A DNA stretch of 64,000 bases, taken from contig JAZOTN010000038.1 of NCBI GenBank assembly GCA_045657665.1, forward strand, positions 236,972-300,971, read 5' to 3'. This document shows positions 7,756-15,185 of this stretch, piece after piece. The position numbers were made by a program, and so were the translations under genes. How positions within the stretch are numbered: the stretch's first letter is position 1; the number at the start of each line of letters is the position of its first letter. Source of the stretch: RUG12461 sp045657665. GTDB taxonomy: Bacteria > Bacillota > Clostridia > Lachnospirales > Lachnospiraceae. Below the pieces are notes generated by a model. The model saw nothing but the letters and a program-made list of their open reading frames with translations, made no database searches and was not told where the DNA came from.

Positions 7756-9303
7756 GTGCTGGCGACAATCATCGCAGTCATCATCGCCGTTGTCGTTACC
7801 GCGATCATCACCTATTTCGTCACTTCCAATGTACATGGGAAAAAGGCGGATTCGAAGGTGCAGAATGCGGAGACAAAAGCGCGCGAGATCATTGACGAGG
7901 CTGTTAAGACCGCTGAGACGAAGAAACGCGAGTCCTTACTTGAGATCAAAGAAGAGTCGATCAAAGCCAAGAACGACCTGGATAAGGAGATCAAGGAACG
8001 ACGTGCGGAGATTTCACGAAACGAACGACGCATCGAACAGAAAGAATCTACATTGGACAAGAAAACCGATGCGGTAGAGAAACGTGAAGCAAGCGTAGCA
8101 GCCAAGGAAGCGGATCTGGACAAACAGAAGGCGGAAGTGGCAAAGCTTCATGAAGAGCGGGTACGGGAACTCGAGAGAATCTCAGGACTTACCTCCGAAC
8201 AAGCAAAAGACTATCTCTTAAAGGCTGTCGAAGAAGACGTGAAGATTGACACTGCAAAACTCATCAAAGAGATGGAGGCAGTGGCAAAGGAAGAAGCAAC
8301 GAGAAAAGCAAGGGATTACATCGTGACCGCGATACAGAAATGTGCAGCAGATCAGGTGTCTGAATCCACGATCTCGGTTGTACAGCTTCCGAATGATGAA
8401 ATGAAGGGAAGGATCATCGGACGTGAAGGGCGTAATATCAGAACGCTTGAGACGATGACGGGAGTTGATCTGATCATAGATGATACTCCGGAAGCGGTGA
8501 TCCTTTCGGGATTTGATCCAATCCGGCGTGAAATAGCCAGGATCGCGCTTGAGAAACTGATCGTTGATGGACGTATCCATCCGGCGCGGATTGAGGAAAT
8601 GGTCGAAAAGGCGAAAAAAGAGGTCGATTCACTGATACGTGAAGAGGGTGAAGCGGCTGTGCTGGAAGTTGGTGTACATGGAATCCATCCAGAGCTTGTA
8701 AAGCTCCTTGGAAGGATGAAGTTCCGTACCAGCTACGGTCAGAATGCGCTCAAGCATTCCATTGAAGTGGCACAGTTATGCGGACTCCTTGCAGCTGAAG
8801 TCGGTGTGGATGTACGCACGGCAAAACGTGCCGGCCTCCTTCATGACATCGGTAAATCGATCGATCATGAACAGGAAGGCTCCCATATTCAGCTTGGTGT
8901 AGAACTTTGTAAGAAATACAAAGAGACTCCGCTTGTGATCAACGCGGTGGAGGCACATCATGGTGATACCGAACCGGAAAGCCTCATCGCCGTTCTGGTA
9001 CAGGCGGCTGATACGATTAGTGCAGCCAGACCGGGAGCCAGAAGAGAGACCCTGGAGACCTATTCCAATCGCTTAAAGCAGCTGGAAGACATTACAAACG
9101 AGTTTAAGGGTGTAGAGAAGTCATTTGCTATTCAGGCAGGTAGAGAGGTTCGCGTTATGGTAGTTCCCGAACAGGTTACGGATGCCGACATGGTACTTCT
9201 GGCACGAGATATTTCGAAGAGGATCGAATCCGAGCTCGAATATCCCGGACAGATCAAAGTCAATGTCATCCGCGAATCCAGAGTTACAGATTATGCAAAG
9301 TAA
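7756..9303 (+). CDS. rny: ribonuclease Y
   Basis: 515-residue membrane-anchored endoribonuclease that starts bulk mRNA decay in Firmicutes. The order is N-terminal TM helix (residues 4-24), a long charged coiled coil (about 30-180), a KH domain with GRIIGREGRNIRTLE near 215-230, and an HD domain with LLHDIGKSIDHE near 360 and the second His/Asp set in EAHHGD. The start is a GTG at 7756, with AAGGAGG eight bases upstream. It is transcribed from its own promoter and closed by a strong terminator at 9311. Confidence 0.98.
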   Translation: MLATIIAVIIAVVVTAIITYFVTSNVHGKKADSKVQNAETKAREIIDEAVKTAETKKRESLLEIKEESIKAKNDLDKEIKERRAEISRNERRIEQKESTLDKKTDAVEKREASVAAKEADLDKQKAEVAKLHEERVRELERISGLTSEQAKDYLLKAVEEDVKIDTAKLIKEMEAVAKEEATRKARDYIVTAIQKCAADQVSESTISVVQLPNDEMKGRIIGREGRNIRTLETMTGVDLIIDDTPEAVILSGFDPIRREIARIALEKLIVDGRIHPARIEEMVEKAKKEVDSLIREEGEAAVLEVGVHGIHPELVKLLGRMKFRTSYGQNALKHSIEVAQLCGLLAAEVGVDVRTAKRAGLLHDIGKSIDHEQEGSHIQLGVELCKKYKETPLVINAVEAHHGDTEPESLIAVLVQAADTISAARPGARRETLETYSNRLKQLEDITNEFKGVEKSFAIQAGREVRVMVVPEQVTDADMVLLARDISKRIESELEYPGQIKVNVIRESRVTDYAK

Positions 9304-9310
9304 AAAACAG

Positions 9311-9335
9311 AAGAGGCGCAAAAGCGCCTCTTTTG
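9311..9335 (+). terminator. rho-independent terminator after rny
   Basis: AGAGGCGC and GCGCCTCT form an 8-bp stem around AAAA, followed by TTTTGCTT. Confidence 0.9.
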
Positions 9336-9390
9336 CTTATAAAAAAGACAGAAAAGAAAATGAACTTATCGTATTTCAGGAGGGATCTGT

Positions 9391-9939
9391 ATGAGTCATA
9401 AATTCAAGTGTGAAAAAAGAGAACTGGTATACAGCGGCTCCATTCTGGACGTATATAAAGACCATATGGTATGGGAGAACGGTCATACGGAAGAGTGGGA
9501 CTTTGTGGCTCACCGGCAGGGCGCCGCTGCAGTAGTGGCCGTTGATCCCGAAGGGAAGCTTCTCATGGTAAGGCAGTATAGACCCGCGCTCGGGCGCGAG
9601 ACGCTGGAACTCCCGGCGGGTGCGAGGGATTATCCGGAAGAGGATACGGCAGTGTGTGCATCGAGAGAGCTTGAAGAAGAAACCGGCTTTCGGGCCGGAA
9701 AGATTGAACAGCTTTTGTCCCTGAAATCGACAGTGGCTTTTTGCGATGAATTGATAGACATTTATCTGGCAAGAGACCTGATGCCGGGAAAGACGCATTT
9801 TGATCCCGGAGAGGAGATTCGTCTGGAAAGGTATACCCCGGAGGAATTGTTGGAAAAGATTTTTTCCTTTGAAATCCAGGACGGAAAAACTGTTTCCGGT
9901 ATTCTTGCGTATGATCACTGGCGGCGAAACAAAGCGTAA
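9391..9939 (+). CDS. Nudix hydrolase, probable ADP-ribose pyrophosphatase
   Basis: 182 residues. The Nudix box runs from GARDYPEED to SRELEEETGF and carries the REx2EE catalytic core that binds Mg. The preceding VRQYRPALGRETLELPAG is the hallmark of ADP-ribose pyrophosphatases (NudF/YqkG type), which split ADP-ribose to AMP and ribose 5-phosphate. One residue more than the GX5EX7REUXEEXGU consensus separates the first Gly from the Arg. GGAGGG precedes the ATG. It converges on aroF with a shared inverted repeat between them. Confidence 0.92.
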   Translation: MSHKFKCEKRELVYSGSILDVYKDHMVWENGHTEEWDFVAHRQGAAAVVAVDPEGKLLMVRQYRPALGRETLELPAGARDYPEEDTAVCASRELEEETGFRAGKIEQLLSLKSTVAFCDELIDIYLARDLMPGKTHFDPGEEIRLERYTPEELLEKIFSFEIQDGKTVSGILAYDHWRRNKA

Positions 9940-9950
9940 ACGATTATGAA

Positions 9951-9984
9951 TTAAGGAAAGGTGATATAATCCGTCTTTCCTTAA
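9951..9984. terminator. bidirectional hairpin between convergent Nudix and aroF genes
   Basis: A perfect 10-bp inverted repeat, TTAAGGAAAG (9951-9960) and CTTTCCTTAA (9975-9984), with a 14-base loop. It overlaps the aroF stop codon. On the plus strand it is followed by ATTATTTC. Confidence 0.6.
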
Positions 9985-11009
9985 ATTATTTCGGCGATCT
10001 CGTAAAGCAGTTTTTCGCTTTCGCTCCAGCCGAGACATGGATCAGTGATGGATTTCCCGTAGATATGTTCGCCGATCTTTTGGGAGCCGCTCTCCAGATA
10101 GCTTTCAATCATAACGCCCTTTACCATGCGCCGGATCTCGGGTGAGATCGTGCGATTATGCAGCACCTCTTTGACAATGCGGATCTGCTCCAGATACTGC
10201 TTGTTGGAGTTGGAGTGGTTGGCATCAATGACGGCTGCAGGGTTCATCAGTTCCATTTTCTCGTAACGCTCGATGAGACGCATGATATCTTCATAATGAT
10301 AGTTTTGCACGCTGTTTCCGTGCTTGCTTGTGGCGCCGCGAAGGATCACGTGTGTGAGAGGATTCCCGGTGGTTTCGACTTCGTATCCCCGATACACAAA
10401 GTGGTGTGGGTGCTGCGCAGCATAGACGGAATTCAGCATGACGGAGAAATCTCCGCTGGTAGGGTTTTTCATACCGCTTGCCACATCAAAACCGCTTGCA
10501 GTGAGTCGGTGATGCTGATCTTCGACGGAGCGGGCACCGATCGCCACGTAAGACAAAAGATCTTCTACATATCCCCAGTTTTCAGGATACAGCATTTCAT
10601 CCGCCGGGGTGAGGCCGGTCTCCTCGATGGCGCGGATGTGCATTTTACGAACAGCAATGAGCCCGGCCAGCATATCCGGCGCTTTCTCCGGATCAGGCTG
10701 GGTGGCAATGCCCTTGTAACCTTCGCCGGTTGTGCGGGGCTTGTTCGTATAGATGCGGGGGATCAGGATGAGTTTGTCTTTCACTTTTTCCTGAATCGGA
10801 GCGAGACGACGGACATAGTCACAGACAGGCTCTTCGCTGTCTGCAGAACATGGTCCGATAATGACGAGAAAGCGGTCATCCTTTCCGGTCAGGACATCGC
10901 GGATCGCTTCATCGCGCTCCTTTTTTACGGCACGCATTTTCTCTGACAAAGGATACTGCTCTTTGATCTCCCGGGGAGATGGCAGCTCCTTGATAAACTG
11001 GAAGCTCAT
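9981..11009 (-). CDS. aroF: 3-deoxy-7-phosphoheptulonate (DAHP) synthase, class I
   Basis: 342 residues. It condenses phosphoenolpyruvate and erythrose 4-phosphate in the first shikimate-pathway step. IGPCSADSEEP, PRTTGEGYKG, the ARSVEDQHHR region and DANHSNSNK with metal ligands are classic for the AroFGH type rather than the AroA(beta)/KDO8PS-like type. Which feedback inhibitor it uses cannot be read off. AGGAG lies before the ATG, inside the end of aroE; the 11-bp gap indicates an aroE-aroF operon read leftwards. The symbol is used generically among aroF/G/H. Confidence 0.95.
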   Translation of the reverse strand: MSFQFIKELPSPREIKEQYPLSEKMRAVKKERDEAIRDVLTGKDDRFLVIIGPCSADSEEPVCDYVRRLAPIQEKVKDKLILIPRIYTNKPRTTGEGYKGIATQPDPEKAPDMLAGLIAVRKMHIRAIEETGLTPADEMLYPENWGYVEDLLSYVAIGARSVEDQHHRLTASGFDVASGMKNPTSGDFSVMLNSVYAAQHPHHFVYRGYEVETTGNPLTHVILRGATSKHGNSVQNYHYEDIMRLIERYEKMELMNPAAVIDANHSNSNKQYLEQIRIVKEVLHNRTISPEIRRMVKGVMIESYLESGSQKIGEHIYGKSITDPCLGWSESEKLLYEIAEII

Positions 11010-11020
11010 AAGGTTTTCTC

Positions 11021-11893
11021 CTATATTTTTTCAAAAAGGGATTCCGGCATGACATCAAGCGGCATGGCTGTCCCGGTCCAGAGACGGAAGGATTCCGCCG
11101 CCTGGTGAAGAAGCATCGGCAGACCCCCGAGTATCCGGCATCCGGTCTTTTTTGCATCGGAAAGAAGCTTTGTTTCCCGCGGGTGATAGATAATATCCGA
11201 TACGAAAAGCTCCGGGAACAGAAAATCCGCCGGAACGAGAGATGCGCTTTCGTTTGGAGCCATTCCGACGCTGGTTGCATTGATCAGAAGCTGGCTGTTT
11301 TCGATCCGGGACCTCATTTCGGACATGTCTTCCATCGGAACAACTGTTACTGGAGTACCGGTATGTTTTTCGATTTTTTCTGCGAAAGTGCGGGTGCCTT
11401 CCATCGTCGGATTGTTTCGCTTAAGGATGGTAATGGAGCCGGCTTTTTCCAGAGCAAGTCTTGTAATGATGGATTCTGCTGCTCCGCCGCTGCCGAGGAT
11501 TACGATCTCTTTTCCGTATGGTTCAAAATCGTTTGCACGGAGAGAGGCAACATAGCCGATACCGTCGGTAGTGTGCCCAGTAAGAAGCCCCCCTTCATTT
11601 ACGACAGTGTTGACAGAGCCTGAAAGAGACGCATCTTCCGAAAGCCCATCAAGGAGTGGCAGGATCTTCTTTTTATGAGGCATGGTAAGATTGAACCCGC
11701 CGGCGTCAAGGGCAAGAAGCCCTTTCACGGCATCTTCAAGCTTTTCCGGAGGCACTTCGAATGCCAGATAACGACAGTCCATGGAAAGAAGACGAAAGGC
11801 CGTGTTGTGAATGAACGGCGATACGCTGTGCTTTGCCGGATAGCCGAGAAGGCAGTAAAGTCTGGTTGTACCTGAGATTTCGATCGTATTCAT
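11021..11893 (-). CDS. aroE: shikimate dehydrogenase
   Basis: 290 residues. It reduces 3-dehydroshikimate to shikimate with NADPH. The substrate site is GYPAKHSVSPFIHN, with LTMPHKK holding the catalytic Lys; the nucleotide fold is VILGSGGAAESI and the C-terminal strand GGLPMLLHQAAESF is typical. I start at 11893, where the conserved protein begins. No Shine-Dalgarno is seen there, but a consensus-like promoter ends only 9 bases upstream, so the mRNA may be nearly leaderless. An upstream TTG at 11980 would lie inside the divergent promoter region. Confidence 0.94.
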   Translation of the reverse strand: MNTIEISGTTRLYCLLGYPAKHSVSPFIHNTAFRLLSMDCRYLAFEVPPEKLEDAVKGLLALDAGGFNLTMPHKKKILPLLDGLSEDASLSGSVNTVVNEGGLLTGHTTDGIGYVASLRANDFEPYGKEIVILGSGGAAESIITRLALEKAGSITILKRNNPTMEGTRTFAEKIEKHTGTPVTVVPMEDMSEMRSRIENSQLLINATSVGMAPNESASLVPADFLFPELFVSDIIYHPRETKLLSDAKKTGCRILGGLPMLLHQAAESFRLWTGTAMPLDVMPESLFEKI

Positions 11894-11902
11894 AACAGGA
11901 AA

Positions 11903-11931
11903 AGAATATCGGAAAAACGCTGTAATGTCAA
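11903..11931 (-). promoter_or_regulatory. aroE promoter giving a near-leaderless transcript
   Basis: On the minus strand, TTGACA (11931-11926), a 17-base spacer and TATTCT (11908-11903). Only 9 bases separate the -10 from the ATG, so transcription would start about 2-4 bases before the start codon. Confidence 0.65.
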
Positions 11932-11945
11932 TTTCTTTGGGATGC

Positions 11946-11974
11946 TTGCGCGGGAGAGGGACATTGTTTATACT
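11946..11974 (+). promoter_or_regulatory. aroD promoter, divergent from aroE
   Basis: TTGCGC (11946-11951), a 17-base spacer and TATACT (11969-11974). The two divergent -35 elements are 14 bases apart, leaving little room for a regulator between them. Confidence 0.6.
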
Positions 11975-12016
11975 TAACAATAAATGAACATCAATCCTTA
12001 TGAAAAGGGAATGAAA

Positions 12017-12793
12017 ATGAACGGGAAATACGTCAGGAAGGGAAAAACCATTGGTGCCGGGAAACCGCTGCTCTGTGCACCGATCGTCGAGGACACGAGG
12101 GAAGGGATCCTTTCCGAGTTTCGCAGTCTTCTTGACACGCCGGCGGATATGATTGAATGGCGCGCGGATCTTTATGAGGGGATAAAGGATACTGGAGCAG
12201 TCCTTGATATTCTGGAACGCCTTTCGGATGCCGCGGAAGATAAACTTCTTCTTTTTACCTGCCGTTCAGTACGTCAGGGAGGAAACTGCTCTCTGACGGG
12301 TGATGAGACCGAGGTGCTTTTGAAGCGTGTTGCGCAGAGCGGGTGTGTCGATCTTCTGGATTTTGAGTATTTTATGCTGTCAGATCCGGGGAAATTCTTA
12401 AGAGAGCTCAAAGACAATGATGTGATTGTTGTCGCATCCCATCATGATTTTGAGGAAACACCGCCTCCGGAAGCGATGCTGGAGCTTCTTTCCTACATGG
12501 CTCACGGCGGCGCGGACATCGTGAAGCTCGCCGTAATGCCGCATGATATGGATGATGTGCTCAGGCTCCTGTCCATTACGGAACGGTTTCGCAGGGAGTT
12601 CCCGGATGTACCGGTGATCTCCATGTCCATGGGAAAATACGGGATGCTTTCGAGGCTGTGTGGGGAGTTTTTCGGGATAGCCGTGACATTTGCTGCACAC
12701 AGTCGTTCTTCGGCGCCGGGTCAGATCGATCTTTCGGCCATGTCGGTACTGCTTGACCGCATCCACAGGAGCTGCGGGGAAATGCACGAATGA
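12017..12793 (+). CDS. aroD: type I 3-dehydroquinate dehydratase
   Basis: 258 residues. It dehydrates 3-dehydroquinate to 3-dehydroshikimate through a Schiff base. The catalytic His is in ASHHDFEETP and the Schiff-base Lys in DIVKLAV; MIEWRADLYEG and FTCRSVRQGG complete the type I signature. I prefer ATG 12017, which has AAAGGGA six bases upstream; ATG 11984 lies almost at the predicted transcription start and has no binding site. The stop overlaps the aroK start by four bases, indicating coupling. Confidence 0.94.
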   Translation: MNGKYVRKGKTIGAGKPLLCAPIVEDTREGILSEFRSLLDTPADMIEWRADLYEGIKDTGAVLDILERLSDAAEDKLLLFTCRSVRQGGNCSLTGDETEVLLKRVAQSGCVDLLDFEYFMLSDPGKFLRELKDNDVIVVASHHDFEETPPPEAMLELLSYMAHGGADIVKLAVMPHDMDDVLRLLSITERFRREFPDVPVISMSMGKYGMLSRLCGEFFGIAVTFAAHSRSSAPGQIDLSAMSVLLDRIHRSCGEMHE

Positions 12794-13326
12794 ACGGATG
12801 CATTTACTTGATCGGATTTATGGGGGTCGGGAAATCACACGTGGGAAGATGCCTTTCCAGAGAAATCAAGGCCCGATACATTGATGCGGATGCAGAGATT
12901 GAAAAACGCTGCGGCATGACGATCCCGGAAATCTTTGAGAAGAAGGGCGAAGAAGCATTTCGGGATATGGAAACCGGGCTCCTTCGGGAGATCGCAAAAA
13001 CAGGGCGGTGTGTTATCAGCTGCGGCGGAGGGATGGTTCTGCGACCGGAAAACCGCGGCCTTATGAAGGAAAGCGGGAAAACGGTTTATCTGCTTGCTGA
13101 GCCTGAAACCATCTATGAGCGGGTGAAGCATTCTACTCATCGCCCGCTTTTAAACGGAAAAATGAACCCGGAGGCCATCAGGATGCTGATGGAGGAACGG
13201 TACGAAAGATATGAAAAAGCCGCGGATATCCGTGTAAAAACGGATGGGAAGAAACCGGATGAGATCGCAGGGGAAATTCAAAGGATCCTTTTTCCTTCTT
13301 CCCAAAGCGCAGGCGATCCTGCATAA
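12790..13326 (+). CDS. aroK: shikimate kinase
   Basis: 178 residues. It phosphorylates shikimate at O3 with ATP. The P-loop is GFMGVGKS (about 10-17), the shikimate-binding DADAEIEKR follows near residue 33, and SCGGGMVLRPENR and the lid arginine in THRPLL are in place. It overlaps aroD by ATGA. Its 3' end runs into a convergent small gene: the last 49 bp are shared antisense with 13278-13571. Together aroE, aroF, aroD and aroK cover four of the seven shikimate steps; aroB, aroA and aroC are not in the window. Confidence 0.95.
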   Translation: MNGCIYLIGFMGVGKSHVGRCLSREIKARYIDADAEIEKRCGMTIPEIFEKKGEEAFRDMETGLLREIAKTGRCVISCGGGMVLRPENRGLMKESGKTVYLLAEPETIYERVKHSTHRPLLNGKMNPEAIRMLMEERYERYEKAADIRVKTDGKKPDEIAGEIQRILFPSSQSAGDPA

Positions 13327-13571
13327 GATTCATTTAGGTAGGCACAGATCTCGGAGAGGCCTTCCTCAGTGAAAGGAAATGTTTTTGCTTTCTTTTTCTC
13401 AGCCGGCGTAGCGTCAAAGCAGAGCGGCCCTGGGAATATGGTCACAAGAAACAGGGGGTCGGATCCCGCCTCCGTCTGCTTTTCAATCCGGTAGCGCATG
13501 CCGCGAAAGCTTCCGCTGAAATATGATTTCTGGTAAAATGCCAGATGATACAGTGTGTTGCGTTCAATCAT
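13278..13571 (-). CDS. conserved hypothetical protein, 97 residues
   Basis: Not assigned to a named family. It begins MIERNTLYHLAFYQKSYFSG and has a basic, aromatic-rich first half and a C-terminal helix (TEEGLSEICAYLNESY). I judge it real from its balanced composition, an ATG start and its position as the only minus-strand gene between aroK and greA. Its end overlaps aroK by 49 bp in antisense. It diverges from greA with about 50 bp between start codons. No transmembrane segment or metal motif is seen. Confidence 0.6.
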   Translation of the reverse strand: MIERNTLYHLAFYQKSYFSGSFRGMRYRIEKQTEAGSDPLFLVTIFPGPLCFDATPAEKKKAKTFPFTEEGLSEICAYLNESYAGSPALWEEGKRIL

Positions 13572-13624
13572 ACGTTCAGTATACTTGTTTTTTGAAAAAT
13601 CGCAATCCGAAGGTGGAAAACAGA

Positions 13625-14128
13625 ATGTACGACGAACTGACGGAAAAGGACATAAAGCGAATCGAAGATGAGATCGAACACCGGAAGCTGGTGGTCCGGA
13701 AGGAAGCTATTGCGGCGGTAAAGGAGGCCAGGGCTCACGGGGATCTCTCGGAAAACTTTGAGTATCATGCCGCTAAAGCGGATAAGAACCGCAATGAGAG
13801 CAGGATCCGCTATCTGGAGCGGATGATCAAAACGGCGAAGATCATTTCCGACGAATCGGCAGAGGATGAGGTAGGCCTTAACAATACGGTTGTTGTCTAT
13901 ATTGAAGAGGATGATGCCGAGGAAACCTATAAGATCGTTACGACGGTTCGCGGGAATTCCCTGAAAGGGCTGATCAGTATTGAATCTCCCGTGGGGAAAG
14001 CGTTGATGGGGCATCGTGTGGGTGACAGGGTTGAAGTAAAGGTAAATAACGATTACAGCTACTATCTGACGATCCGCTCCATTGAGAATACAGTGGACGA
14101 TGGCAGTGACGAGCTCAGGAAATTCTGA
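13625..14128 (+). CDS. greA: transcription elongation factor GreA
   Basis: 167 residues. GreA rescues backtracked RNA polymerase by stimulating transcript cleavage. The N-terminal coiled-coil finger holds the conserved tip ARAHGDLSENFEYHAAK with its acidic pair, and the C-terminal FKBP-like domain ends with SPVGKALMGHRVGD. AAGGTGG lies before the ATG at 13625; the longer upstream frame is not supported. The sequence between finger and globular domain (ISDESAEDEV) is typical. The stop codon overlaps the next gene's ATG by one base. Confidence 0.94.
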   Translation: MYDELTEKDIKRIEDEIEHRKLVVRKEAIAAVKEARAHGDLSENFEYHAAKADKNRNESRIRYLERMIKTAKIISDESAEDEVGLNNTVVVYIEEDDAEETYKIVTTVRGNSLKGLISIESPVGKALMGHRVGDRVEVKVNNDYSYYLTIRSIENTVDDGSDELRKF

Positions 14129-14850
14129 TGATGTATTTGGTGATAGATCTGGAAATGGGAGAGGTAGATCCGAAAGACCGGGGATCACTTGGCGGCATTG
14201 CCAAGGAAATCATACAGATCGGAGCGGTTCTCCTTGATGAAGCATTTTCGATCACAAGAGAATTTAACGCTTATGTAAAACCGCGTCTCGGTTATGTATC
14301 GAGGTATGTGCAGAAGATGACAGGGATCACGAACGGCATGCTGCGTCATGCGCTGGACATCCGGGAGGTGCTGTCCGAGTTCGTGGAATGGCTTCCGGAG
14401 GAAGAACTGGTAGCTATGAGCTGGAGCGATTCCGACCAGCGGCAGTTTGCGTCAGAGATGCGGGTAAAGAAGATCTTCAAGGAAAAGATCGAGGCATTGT
14501 TCCCCGGCTGGGTGGATTTTCAGACCGATTTCGGGAGGATGATCGGACTTCGGGAACGATGCTCGCTTGCAGAGGCACTTCGGATCTCCCATGTCCGTCC
14601 GGAAGGGAGAGAGCATGACGGGCTCAGTGATGCAAGAAACACGGCGTTGCTGCTTTCCAAACTGATGAAAAGCAGGAAGGCACCGCTTATTCTGACACCG
14701 ATCCGCGCTCCGCGACAGAAAAGCCCGTCATCAGATAAGTGCACGAAATGGACGTTCGACCGGGCGCTTTTTGCGCTGCGTTACGGAAAAGATGCGGCAC
14801 TGGGAGACAGTTATCAGAAGCATCGTTTTGAGCGCCGTATGTCCCGATAA
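14128..14850 (+). CDS. DEDDh-type 3'-5' exonuclease (KapD/ERI-1-like)
   Basis: 240 residues. The four acidic residues of the DnaQ fold are visible: DLEM (Exo I) at residue 7, SDSDQ (Exo II) near 94, and HDGLSDARNT (Exo III) with the catalytic His of the DEDDh class near 163. The extra segment LGYVSRYVQKMTGITNGML is the usual Exo I-II linker. The C-terminal 50 residues are basic and could bind nucleic acid. Start ATG 14128 or 14131 overlaps greA. Substrate could be RNA or DNA; the ERI-1/KapD branch leans towards RNA. Confidence 0.82.
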   Translation: MMYLVIDLEMGEVDPKDRGSLGGIAKEIIQIGAVLLDEAFSITREFNAYVKPRLGYVSRYVQKMTGITNGMLRHALDIREVLSEFVEWLPEEELVAMSWSDSDQRQFASEMRVKKIFKEKIEALFPGWVDFQTDFGRMIGLRERCSLAEALRISHVRPEGREHDGLSDARNTALLLSKLMKSRKAPLILTPIRAPRQKSPSSDKCTKWTFDRALFALRYGKDAALGDSYQKHRFERRMSR

Positions 14851-14898
14851 CAGGCAGTTCTTTATTTTTTCTTTATAGATTCTTTATTCTTTTTTTAT

Positions 14899-14927
14899 TT
14901 GTATTCCTGAAATAACCGTGCTATAGT
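14899..14927 (+). promoter_or_regulatory. probable promoter upstream of the coiled-coil/collar gene
   Basis: TTGTAT (14899-14904), a 17-base spacer and TATAGT (14922-14927). It would leave a leader of about 250 bases before the ATG at 15186. Confidence 0.5.
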
Positions 14928-14934
14928 AAATGTG

Positions 14935-15185
14935 CTTCAGGGAAAGTTCTCTCTTTCCCGGGCAGTTTTCTTATGGGGATGATCTCCCCTGGATTTCAGA
15001 CGTGATCAATGCAATGGAAAAGCCGATGGGGGGTCGGTTTGTTTCCACCAGTATTTATTGAAAGGAGGGGTGTGCTTTGCAGGTTTTTCCTGTTATGCCG
15101 ACATGTCCGGCATGATTTTATTGATAAGGTACCGATAACAGATCATCAGGAGAAGATCAATCATTTATCATAATGGGGGTAAAAA
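14935..15185 (+). other. long leader with orphan ribosome binding site and hairpins
   Basis: GGGAAAG and CTTTCCC (14940-14959) form a hairpin. AAAGGAGGGG at 15061-15070 is an excellent ribosome binding site not used by any long gene; seven bases later TTG 15078 opens a 12-codon frame reading MQVFPVMPTCPA. A hairpin ATGCCG / CGGCAT (15095-15113) followed by GATTTTATT overlaps the end of that frame. This resembles a leader peptide with attenuator, but no regulatory codon run is seen. Confidence 0.35.
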
